A stretch of 5,095 nucleotides of DNA from Actinomycetota bacterium. Its GTDB lineage: Bacteria > Actinomycetota > Acidimicrobiia > Acidimicrobiales > AC-25. Within the stretch, counting starts at the first letter, position 1, and each line of letters begins with the position of its first letter. The stretch covers positions 1 to 5,095 of the forward strand of contig VAXF01000128.1 in assembly GCA_005888395.1 (NCBI GenBank). The letters run 5' to 3'. The notes under the pieces were generated by a model. The model searched no databases. It worked only from the letters and a program-made list of their open reading frames with translations, and was not told where the DNA came from. The translations under genes were made by a program, and so were the position numbers. Shown in pieces: positions 1 through 5,095 of the stretch.

Positions 1-495
1 CCCGGGCTCGACGAGGTGGGCCGGGCCCAGGCCGAGGCGATGGCCAGCGCCCTCGAGCCGCGGGGCCCGCTGCCGATGATCATGAGCCCGCTGCGGCGCA
101 CCCGCGAGACAGCCGCCGTGCTCGAGCGGCGGTGGGGCGTGACGGCGCGCGTCGACCCGGTGGTCGGCGAGATCCCGTCGGACGAAAGCCTGGCGCAGCG
201 GGGAGAGTGGCTGCGGCGGGTGCTGCAGGGCACCTGGGCCGACGCGACTCCGGCGCTCGGTAGCTGGCGCGACAGTGTCGTCGACTCGCTGGCGGCCATC
301 GGCGAGCAGACCGCCGAGGACACCGTGGTCGTCACCCACTTCGTCGCCATCAACGCCGCAGTCGGCGCGGCCACCGGCGACGACCGGCTCATCTGCTTCC
401 GGCCCGGCAACTGCTCGATCACGGTGCTCGAGAGCGCGGGCGGCCGGCTGCGGGTGGTCGAGCTCGGCGAGCAGGCGGTCACCGTCGTCCGATGA
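1..495 (+). CDS. Histidine phosphatase superfamily protein, C-terminal part (5' end outside window)
   Basis: The frame is open from base 1, so the gene begins upstream and the catalytic RHG motif that opens this superfamily is missing. The visible part starts with a segment resembling the usual 'L(T/D)E.GR.QA' that follows the RHG strand. SPLRRTRE (85-108) supplies the family's conserved arginine region, and VVTHFVAIN (about 328-354) carries the second catalytic histidine (codon 337-339). About 164 residues remain, which fits a protein of roughly 190-210 residues. A GTG at 16 could be read as a start, but it lies inside the conserved fold and is unlikely. Superfamily members remove phosphate from sugars, nucleotides, proteins or small metabolites through a phosphohistidine. 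The substrate cannot be told from this fragment. Its stop overlaps the next gene's ATG, so the two are probably co-translated. Confident on the superfamily, not on the role. Confidence 0.85.
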   Translation, partial: PGLDEVGRAQAEAMASALEPRGPLPMIMSPLRRTRETAAVLERRWGVTARVDPVVGEIPSDESLAQRGEWLRRVLQGTWADATPALGSWRDSVVDSLAAIGEQTAEDTVVVTHFVAINAAVGAATGDDRLICFRPGNCSITVLESAGGRLRVVELGEQAVTVVR

Positions 496-1598
496 GCGAG
501 CATTGGCGGCATACCGGGTACGCGCAGCAGATCGTCTTCGGCCGCGCCGTCGTCGACCACCTGCGCGAGGTCGTGCGCGACCTCGGCGCGCGGCGCGCCA
601 TGCTCGTGACGACCGAGGGCCGCCTCGGCACCGCCGAGGGCCGGCGGGTGGTGGCCGCTCTCGGGTCGTTCCTGACCTCGACCTTCGCCGGCGTCCGGTC
701 GCACGTGCCGACGACGGCGGTGCAGGCGGCCATGCAGCAGGCCCGCCGCGACGGCATCGACTCCGTCGTGTCGTTCGGCGGCGGCTCGTGCGCCGACCTC
801 GGCAAGGCGGTCTGCTACTTCACCGAGCAGGAGGCGGGCACGCCCGGAGCGTCGTTCTTCGACCGTCCCGTGCTGCCCCACGTGTCGGTGCCCACGACGT
901 ACTCGGGCGCCGAGCTCACGCCGTTCTTCGGCATGACCGACGAGCAGGCACGACGGAAGAGCGGCGCGGGTGGCCCGACGATCACGCCGGCGGCCGCCGT
1001 CTACGATCCCGAGCTGAGCCTCGGCACCCCGCCGCGGATCAGCGCCGAGACGGGGATGAACGCGCTGGCCCACTGCGTCGAGGCGGCCTACTCGCCGGCC
1101 CGCACGCCCGAAGCGGAGGCGATCGCGCTGGCCGGCATCTGGCGGATCTCCCGGGCGCTGCCGCACGTGGTCGAGCACCCGCAGGACATCGACGGCCGCG
1201 CCGCCATGCTGGCCGGCGCGGTGTTCGGCGGCCGCTGCCTGCAGAACGCGAGCATGGGCGTTCACCACGGGCTGTCGCAGCTGGTCGGCGGGCGCACCGG
1301 CATCCCTCACGGGCTGGCGAACGCCGTCATCCTCGCCCACGCCGTGCGGTTCAACGCCGATGCCGTGCCGGACGAGCTCGAGGCGATCGGTCACTCGCTC
1401 GGCGACAAGGACCCCGCCGCGGCCATCGACGCCCTGCGCAAGTCGATCGGGCTCCCGGGGCGACTCTCGGAGTGCGGCGTCACCGAAGACGACATCATCG
1501 TGGTCGCCCGACTGGCGGAGAGCAGCCCGAGCGTGCAGCTCAACCCCAAACCGGTCACTGAGGCGGACGCCCGCGCGATCCTCCAGGCCGCCTTCTGA
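492..1598 (+). CDS. Maleylacetate reductase-like enzyme (iron-containing alcohol dehydrogenase fold)
   Basis: A 368-residue protein, the usual length for maleylacetate reductases, which reduce maleylacetate to 3-oxoadipate with NAD(P)H late in resorcinol, hydroxyquinol or chlorocatechol breakdown in the cytosol. The N-terminal Rossmann-like domain shows FGGGS at residues 95-99, the dinucleotide-binding loop, followed by a lysine at 105. VPTTYSGAELTP (133-144) matches the typical 'PTTYAGSE.T' segment, with K156 following. In the helical C-terminal domain GMNALAH (188-194) and the MGVHH...IPHG stretch (255-274) occupy the metal-site positions of iron alcohol dehydrogenases. The spacing N190/H194 and H259/H273 matches Asp-x3-His and His-x13-His, but the usual aspartate is Asn. 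As I recall, this GMNA form is typical of maleylacetate reductases. The ATG overlaps the preceding TGA (ATGA) and has no strong ribosome binding site, suggesting translational coupling. No ring-cleavage gene is nearby. A related iron-ADH activity is the main alternative. Confidence 0.85.
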   Translation: MSEHWRHTGYAQQIVFGRAVVDHLREVVRDLGARRAMLVTTEGRLGTAEGRRVVAALGSFLTSTFAGVRSHVPTTAVQAAMQQARRDGIDSVVSFGGGSCADLGKAVCYFTEQEAGTPGASFFDRPVLPHVSVPTTYSGAELTPFFGMTDEQARRKSGAGGPTITPAAAVYDPELSLGTPPRISAETGMNALAHCVEAAYSPARTPEAEAIALAGIWRISRALPHVVEHPQDIDGRAAMLAGAVFGGRCLQNASMGVHHGLSQLVGGRTGIPHGLANAVILAHAVRFNADAVPDELEAIGHSLGDKDPAAAIDALRKSIGLPGRLSECGVTEDDIIVVARLAESSPSVQLNPKPVTEADARAILQAAF

Positions 1599-1610
1599 CC
1601 GGCAGAGTCC

Positions 1611-1616
1611 TAGCCT
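1611..1616 (+). promoter_or_regulatory. Candidate -10 box of a leaderless promoter
   Basis: TAGCCT fits the actinobacterial TANNNT -10 pattern and ends 7 bases before the ATG of the VOC gene at 1624. That is the distance expected if transcription starts at the A of the ATG. No Shine-Dalgarno sequence of useful strength lies between box and start (the bases are GGGTGGC). The 25-bp gap after the maleylacetate reductase stop is just large enough for this promoter. No convincing -35 element is visible. The reading is inference from position and consensus. Confidence 0.5.
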
Positions 1617-1623
1617 GGGTGGC

Positions 1624-2202
1624 ATGACGCAGACGAACGAAGGCACACGCTGGCGGGGGATCAACCACCTCGCCATGGTCACACCCGACATGGATGAAAC
1701 CGTCCGCTTCTACCACGGGGTCCTCGGCATGCGGTTGGTGGCGACGCTGTCCGCCGGGCCGATGCGCCACTACTTCTTCGAGCTCGGTCCGCAGAACACG
1801 ATCGCCTTCTTCGAGTGGTCGCGCGCCGAGACGTTCGCCAAGCCGGCCGGCATGCCCACGCTCAAGTTCCCGATGCAGTTCGACCACCTGTCGTTCAACG
1901 TCGCGGACGAGCGCGCGCTGCTCGCCCTCCAGAAGCGCTTGCGTGACTCGAGTGTCGAGGTCACCGACGTCGTCGACCACGGCATCGTCCGGTCGATCTA
2001 CTTCACCGACAACAACGGCATCGCGCTGGAGGCCTCGTGGTGGGCGATCGACATCACCGGCCGCCCGGCCGACTACGACGACACGAGCGTGTTCGCCGAC
2101 CCACACCCGGTGGCCGCGGTCGAGGAGCTCAAGCGCGAAGGCCGGGTGTCGTCGACGCCGCAGACCAAGCTGGTCGACGTACCGATCCCAGATCCCGCCT
2201 AG
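1624..2202 (+). CDS. VOC family (glyoxalase/bleomycin-resistance/dioxygenase fold) protein
   Basis: A 192-residue protein with two beta-alpha-beta-beta-beta modules. The first runs from GINHLAMVTPDM (residues 12-23) through FYHGVLGM (29-36) to IAFFEW (60-65). The second starts at FDHLSFNV (86-93) and ends at GIALEASWW (132-140). Candidate metal ligands H15, E64, H88 and E136 are all present, the His/Glu pattern of single-metal VOC enzymes such as glyoxalase I. The protein is therefore probably a metalloenzyme rather than a binding-only relative. The fold is shared by lyases, isomerases, thiol transferases and extradiol dioxygenases, so the reaction cannot be assigned. About 50 residues after the fold (from 141) are polar and acidic and form a tail of unknown role. 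The ATG at 1624 is chosen because the open frame upstream overlaps the maleylacetate reductase gene and encodes Arg/Ser/Pro-rich sequence. The GNAT gene follows after 6 bp, so the two are likely co-transcribed. Confidence 0.85.
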   Translation: MTQTNEGTRWRGINHLAMVTPDMDETVRFYHGVLGMRLVATLSAGPMRHYFFELGPQNTIAFFEWSRAETFAKPAGMPTLKFPMQFDHLSFNVADERALLALQKRLRDSSVEVTDVVDHGIVRSIYFTDNNGIALEASWWAIDITGRPADYDDTSVFADPHPVAAVEELKREGRVSSTPQTKLVDVPIPDPA

Positions 2203-2208
2203 TCACCG

Positions 2209-2808
2209 GTGCAGACCGACGTCCGCAAGGCGACGACGGCCGACGTCCCGCGGCTGTCGCAGGCGTTCGCCGCCGCGTTCCAGGACGACCCGCTCATGGG
2301 ATGGATCTACCGCGACGACGCCCGTCGCCGGCGGCTGCTGCCGAATGCGTTCACGTTCTTCCTGTCGCGCTGGTTCCTCCGGCACGGGGAGACGTACATG
2401 CACTCCGAGGGTGTCGGCGGCGCGGTGTGGTGTCCGCCCGGCACGTGGCGGATCACCACGGCCGAGATGGTGCGGGGGACTCCCGCCATGGTGTTGAAGA
2501 CGGGCGGCTACGGCTTCATGCGCGGTGCGCGCATCTTCAACACCATCGAGAAGGAGCACCCCCACGACCCGCCTCACTGGTACCTCGCCATCCTCGGCAC
2601 CGAACCGTCGTCGCAGAGCAAGGGCGTGGGGTCGACGGTGATGGCGCCAGTGCTCGAGCGCTGCGACGACGAGGGCATGCCCGCGTACCTCGAGTCGTCC
2701 AACCCGCGCAACGTGCCCTTCTACGCCCGCCACGGCTTCGTGATGCAGAAGGAGCTGGAGCCGGCCAAGGGCGCGTGGGTCGGCTGCATGTGGCGCGACC
2801 CGCGCTGA
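2209..2808 (+). CDS. GNAT family N-acetyltransferase
   Basis: A 199-residue protein of the Gcn5-related N-acetyltransferase family, which transfers an acetyl group from acetyl-CoA to an amine. The start resembles many family members: VRKATTADVPRLSQAFAAAF (residues 5-24), then a DDP motif (26-28). HWYLAILGTEPSSQSKGVG (123-141) is beta-strand 4 followed by the acetyl-CoA pyrophosphate loop, with Q136-x-x-G139-x-G141 as motif A. ESSNPRNVPFYARHGF (162-177) is motif B with the usual 'N..FY...GF' ending. The substrate is not deducible. The chosen start is GTG at 2209. The next in-frame ATG lies inside the conserved N-terminal helix and would remove it. The GTG is 6 bp after the VOC stop without an evident ribosome binding site, so coupling to that gene is likely. 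The gene ends 6 bp from the stop of the oppositely oriented gene. Confidence 0.9.
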   Translation: MQTDVRKATTADVPRLSQAFAAAFQDDPLMGWIYRDDARRRRLLPNAFTFFLSRWFLRHGETYMHSEGVGGAVWCPPGTWRITTAEMVRGTPAMVLKTGGYGFMRGARIFNTIEKEHPHDPPHWYLAILGTEPSSQSKGVGSTVMAPVLERCDDEGMPAYLESSNPRNVPFYARHGFVMQKELEPAKGAWVGCMWRDPR

Positions 2809-2814
2809 GGCGCT

Positions 2815-3117
2815 TCAGGCGAGATGGATGGCGGTCAGCGTGAGCGAGCCCATCGTGAGCATCACGCCGATCATGGCGAAGATCATCGAGCGAGACTGCC
2901 GGGCCAGCTCGCGGTGGAGCGTGGCCTCGAAGCGCAACGTCAGCCGCTCTTCGATGGAGACGAGGTCACGGCGCAAGCCATCGAGGTCGTGTTTCGTCGC
3001 CACGTCGGCCCAGCCGACGCCAGGCAGGTGCTCCATCAAAGTCGTGGCCGCGTCGGGCCCCAGAGTCTCCTCGAGCTTGAGGTAGAGCTCGTGACGCGAG
3101 CGCTCATCGACAGCCAT
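2815..3117 (-). CDS. Small protein with predicted coiled coil and one C-terminal transmembrane segment, unknown function
   Basis: A 100-residue protein. The N-terminal half is charged and helical and contains LEETLGPDAATTLMEHLP (residues 15-32), followed by GWADVATKHDLDGL (35-48). A heptad-like helix rich in Glu, Arg and Leu (about 43-75) follows. A hydrophobic stretch (about 78-98, starting SMIFAMIGV) closes the protein and should span the membrane once, leaving the coiled coil in the cytoplasm if the arginines at 73 and 77 follow the positive-inside rule. I recall similar short 'ATK.DLD' proteins, often unnamed, in high-GC actinobacteria, but know no function. The ATG at 3117 is chosen over a TTG 27 bases upstream because GGAGGGG sits 5 bases or less before it, an excellent ribosome binding site. 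It is divergent from the acyl-CoA synthetase and convergent with the GNAT gene. Scaffold, oligomer or toxin-like roles are all open. Confidence 0.75.
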   Translation of the reverse strand: MAVDERSRHELYLKLEETLGPDAATTLMEHLPGVGWADVATKHDLDGLRRDLVSIEERLTLRFEATLHRELARQSRSMIFAMIGVMLTMGSLTLTAIHLA

Positions 3118-3122
3118 CTTCC

Positions 3123-3127
3123 CCTCC
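3123..3127 (-). promoter_or_regulatory. Shine-Dalgarno site of the small membrane-protein gene
   Basis: On the minus strand this reads GGAGG, followed by GGAAG and then the ATG at 3117, a 5-base spacer. It is one of the two strongest ribosome binding sites in the window and fixes the start at 3117 rather than at the upstream TTG (3144). Confidence 0.75.
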
Positions 3128-3166
3128 AACGCAGCGACCGACAAACGAGGGGAAGGGTTCGTGGGG

Positions 3167-3196
3167 AAGGTAGGCGAATAGAGCGGTGCCGTCCAG
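3167..3196 (-). promoter_or_regulatory. Possible promoter of the small membrane-protein gene
   Basis: Read on the minus strand, CTGGAC (plus 3191-3196) and TACCTT (plus 3167-3172) are separated by 18 bases and resemble a weak -35/-10 pair (TTGAC-like / TANNNT). They would start transcription about 40 bases before the ATG at 3117, leaving room for the ribosome binding site. This rests only on consensus matching in a short divergent gap. I could not find an equally good pair for the synthetase gene on the plus strand. Confidence 0.25.
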
Positions 3197-3212
3197 AGGG
3201 GATGATGTGGAC

Positions 3213-4929
3213 ATGATGGACCCGCTCGTCATGCTGACGGGGCCGGATGGGCCCTTCGAGATCGTCACCGAAGAGGTCCGGGGCGTCCCGCTGCAGGTCT
3301 ACAAGAACCGCATGGGCTCGATGCGCGACCTGATCGCGCTGGCGGAGGCGCGCGGCGACGTCGACTGGGTCGTCCAGGGGGGGGCGGAGAGTGACGTATG
3401 CGCAGCACAATGCCGCCGTTCGCGTCGTCGCCCAGGCGCTGGTCGACCGGGGCGTCGGCCGGGGCGACCGCGTCGCCCTCCTGTCGGCGAACAACCCCGA
3501 GTGGGTCGTCACCTTCTGGGCGTGTGCGGCGGCGAGCGCCATCTGCGTGCCGCTCAACGCGTGGTGGAAGGCCGAAGAGCTCCAGTTCGCGCTGGAAGAC
3601 AGCGGCGCGAAGGTGCTCATCTGCGACGAACGCCGGTGGGAGGTCGTCAAGCACCTGCCCGAGGTGCTGCCCGCCCTCGAGCAGGTCTACGTGGTCGGCA
3701 GCGAGGCACCGGGCGCGACGGCGCTCCCCTTCTCCGAGCTCGACGGCGGTACCGATCCCGGAGCAGGGCCCGAGGTGGAGGTCGACGAGGACGACGTCGC
3801 CGGCATCTTCTACACATCGGGCACCACAGGGAAGCCAAAGGGGGCGACGATCACCCACCGTCAGGTGGTCGCCAACCTGCAGAACCTGCTCGTGCTGACC
3901 ACCGCCAACACCATGCGGGGCAACGCGCCGCCCGCGGAGCTCTCCGGTGGCACCCAGGCCGCCGCGCTTCTCGTCGTGCCGTTGTTCCACACCACCGGAT
4001 GCCACGCCACGATGGTCATCCAGTACGCCGCGGGCGGGAAGCTCGTGCTCATGCCCCCGGGGCGGTTCGAGCCCGAAGAGGCCATGCAGCTCATCCAGGA
4101 CGAGCGCGTCAGCAACATCGGCGGGGTGCCGACGATCATGTGGCGCATCATCGAGTCGCCGCGCCTCGGCGAGTTCGACCTGTCGTCGGTCACGCGGATC
4201 GGCTACGGCGGCGCGCCCTCGGCGCCCGAGCTCGTGCAGCGCGTTGCAGACGCGTTCCCCAACGCGCGCGCCGGCCTCAGCACCGCCTACGGGCTGACCG
4301 AGTCGGCCTCGGTCGCCACCGCCAACGTGGGCGAGGACTACATCACCCACCCGGGCTCCGCCGGTCGCGCGGTGCCCTCGATCGAGCTGCGCATCGCGGA
4401 TGTCAGCGGCGACGAGGTGCCGCCGGGCGCGGCCGGCGAGATCTGGCTCAAGGGCCCCACGATCTCGAGCCACGGGTACTGGAACCGGCCCGACGCCAAC
4501 GCCGAGTCGTTCACCGACGGCTGGTTCCACACCGGCGACGTGGGCAGGGTCGACGACGACGGCTTCCTCTACATCGTCGACCGGGCCAAGGACATGGTCA
4601 TCCGCGCCGGCGAGAACATCTACTGCGTCGAGATCGAGAACGTCCTCTACGAGCACCCCGAGATCATCGACGCCGCCGTCGTGGGCGTTCCCCACCGCAC
4701 GCTGGGTGAGGAGGTCAAGGCCGTCGTGCAGCTGCGGCCGGGGTCCACGGTGACCGTCGAGGACATCAAGGCCTTCTGCGCCGCGCGCCTGGCCGCCTTC
4801 AAGGTTCCCGAGTACGTGGAGCTGGTCGACGAGCCCCTACCCCGGAACCCGGCCGGCAAGATCCTCAAGGCCGCCCTCCGGGGAGGAGAGACGGCGTTCG
4901 GTGTCGAAGAGTCCGATTCTGCCCTGTAG
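3213..4929 (+). CDS. Acyl-CoA synthetase (class I adenylate-forming, FadD-like), frameshifted at 3377-3384
   Basis: This family activates a carboxylic acid with ATP and ligates it to CoA through an acyl-adenylate. Residues 1-57 (from ATG 3213) lie in one frame; the rest continues in the +1 frame after a run of eight G. With one G removed the join reads VVQGGRRVTYAQ and gives 571 residues, a normal family length. Numbering on that protein, the motifs are all present: P-loop YTSGTTGKPKG at 200-210, YGLTE at 359-363, TGD with Asp at 442, DR with Arg at 457, the GENI.C.EIE hinge region at about 467-476, and PRNPAGK with the C-terminal catalytic Lys at 549. The acid substrate is unknown; a fatty, aromatic or terpenoid acid is possible. 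AGAGGGG (3195-3201) is the likely ribosome binding site, 11 bases before ATG 3213 or 5 before an in-frame GTG at 3207, so the start could be two codons earlier. A GTG at 3391 could restart translation but would omit about 59 conserved residues. A sequencing error is the simplest cause. Confidence 0.9.
3377..3384 (+). other. G8 homopolymer causing a +1 frameshift in the synthetase gene
   Basis: Eight consecutive G follow CCA and precede CGGAGAGTG. With seven G the frame passes through as Gln-Gly-Gly-Arg-Arg-Val-Thr-Tyr. With eight, the upstream frame continues as an Arg/Pro-rich out-of-frame translation to a stop at 4707-4709. All synthetase motifs lie in the shifted frame. The shift position is therefore tightly located by the loss and gain of family-like sequence. 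Confidence 0.85.
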
Positions 4930-4932
4930 GGG

Positions 4933-4938
4933 TAAGCT
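4933..4938 (+). promoter_or_regulatory. Candidate -10 box upstream of the 3'-terminal gene
   Basis: TAAGCT matches the TANNNT pattern just 3 bases after the synthetase stop codon. It would start transcription near 4945 and give a 5' leader of about 55 bases for the gene at 5001. No good -35 hexamer is visible at the normal spacing, so this is weakly supported. Read-through from the synthetase gene is the alternative. Confidence 0.35.
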
Positions 4939-4951
4939 GCTCGAAGCAGTT
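4935..4951 (+). repeat. Short inverted repeat overlapping the candidate -10 box
   Basis: AGCTGCT and AGCAGTT flank a 3-base CGA centre; the inner CTGCT/AGCAG arms are perfect, with one G-T and one A-T pair outside. It could be a repressor operator or a small RNA hairpin. It lacks a following T run, so it does not look like an intrinsic terminator. Confidence 0.45.
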
Positions 4952-4986
4952 GAAGCGAAAGCAGTGAGCGGCGGCCACAGGTGAAC

Positions 4987-4993
4987 GGGAGGG
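4987..4993 (+). promoter_or_regulatory. Strong Shine-Dalgarno site of the 3'-terminal gene
   Basis: GGGAGGG lies 7 bases before ATG 5001, an ideal spacing. It decides the start of the partial gene in favour of 5001 over the in-frame ATG at 5010, and shows that this gene is translated independently of the synthetase. Confidence 0.75.
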
Positions 4994-5000
4994 TGCCCGC

Positions 5001-5095
5001 ATGAAGCGGATGCTGTCGGTGAAGGACCTGGCCCGCGACGAGCGCTTCCAGCGCATCGTCATCGAGGACGTCGTCTTCGACCCTCGCAACGCCAC
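5001..5095 (+). CDS. Unidentified protein, N-terminal 31 codons only (continues beyond window)
   Basis: The reading frame opens at ATG 5001 after a strong ribosome binding site and runs off the window with two bases of a Thr codon. The visible protein begins MKRMLSVKDLARDERFQ, then IVIEDVVFDPRNAT. It is charged and lacks a signal peptide or membrane segment, and its alternation of hydrophobic and acidic residues suggests a soluble fold with an early beta strand. I do not recognise the family from so short a piece and assign no function. It lies 71 bp after the synthetase, on the same strand, with a possible promoter of its own in between, so membership of the same operon is uncertain. Confidence 0.65.
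   Translation, partial: MKRMLSVKDLARDERFQRIVIEDVVFDPRNA

Noticed and set aside
275..1561. A 428-codon plus-strand frame overlapping the phosphatase and the maleylacetate reductase
   Set aside because: The translation is extremely Arg/Pro/Ala-rich and out of frame with two well-supported enzymes.
1360..1623. An N-terminal extension of the VOC protein, since its frame is open upstream
   Set aside because: The extension overlaps the reductase gene, is Arg/Ser/Pro-rich, and has nothing of the VOC fold; the start at 1624 has a well-placed promoter box.
1624..2202. VOC protein as an extradiol ring-cleavage dioxygenase partner of maleylacetate reductase
   Set aside because: At 192 residues with a glyoxalase-like ligand pattern it is much shorter than the known two-domain dioxygenases, so only the general fold can be assigned.
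2804..2819. A hairpin between the convergent genes as a bidirectional terminator
   Set aside because: The dyad is only about five pairs, one of them G-T, with no T run. It arises largely from the facing TGA and TCA stop codons only 6 bp apart.
3118..3144. A nine-residue extension of the small membrane protein from a TTG at 3144
   Set aside because: The ATG at 3117 has an ideal ribosome binding site, which would lie inside the coding region of the longer form.
3265..4695. A long open frame (476 codons) on the minus strand opposite the acyl-CoA synthetase
   Set aside because: Its product is dominated by Val, Asp, Gly, Ala and Arg without motifs, typical of the complement of a high-GC gene. 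The plus strand carries a full set of enzyme motifs.
4935..4951. Intrinsic terminator after the synthetase gene
   Set aside because: The stem is short and is followed by TGAAGCG rather than a T tract.
1..5095. CRISPR arrays, tRNA or rRNA genes, insertion sequences and phage genes
   Set aside because: I found no regularly spaced long repeats, no cloverleaf-like segment, and no transposase or integrase motifs in any frame.

Overview
The window is very GC-rich, with strong G/C preference at third codon positions and tightly packed genes. It looks like chromosomal DNA of a high-GC actinobacterium. A member of the Acidimicrobiia is my best guess, because of the style of the genes, the TANNNT promoter box set directly before a start codon, and the small coiled-coil membrane protein. 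This taxonomic guess rests on recall and was not tested by any search. I see no tRNA, rRNA, CRISPR array, insertion sequence or phage gene.

Layout: (1) 1-495, plus strand, the C-terminal part of a histidine-phosphatase-superfamily protein cut by the window edge. (2) 492-1598, plus, a maleylacetate reductase-type iron-alcohol-dehydrogenase-fold enzyme whose ATG overlaps the previous stop (ATGA). (3) 1624-2202, plus, a VOC/glyoxalase-fold metalloprotein, probably transcribed as a leaderless mRNA. (4) 2209-2808, plus, a GNAT acetyltransferase starting with GTG 6 bp after the VOC stop. (5) 2815-3117, minus, a 100-residue protein with a predicted coiled coil and one C-terminal membrane segment, converging on the GNAT gene. 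(6) A 95-bp divergent intergenic region. (7) 3213-4929, plus, a class I adenylate-forming acyl-CoA synthetase, interrupted as written by a +1 frameshift in a run of eight G. (8) 4930-5000, a short leader with a candidate -10 box, a dyad and a strong ribosome binding site. (9) 5001 to the end, plus, the first 31 complete codons of an unrecognised gene.

Functionally the set suggests accessory catabolism of aromatic or other organic acids: maleylacetate reductase feeds 3-oxoadipate to central metabolism, the acyl-CoA synthetase activates a carboxylic acid, and the VOC and GNAT proteins may modify or detoxify small molecules. No ring-cleavage dioxygenase, transporter or dedicated regulator lies in the window, so the pathway cannot be named. 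Genes 1-2 and 3-4 look like two short translational units, while 5 and 7 diverge from a shared control region.

I do not see a clear new multi-gene system here. The points most worth checking are the G8 frameshift in the synthetase, the leaderless promoter, the maleylacetate reductase without a visible ring-cleavage partner, and the small membrane protein of unknown role.
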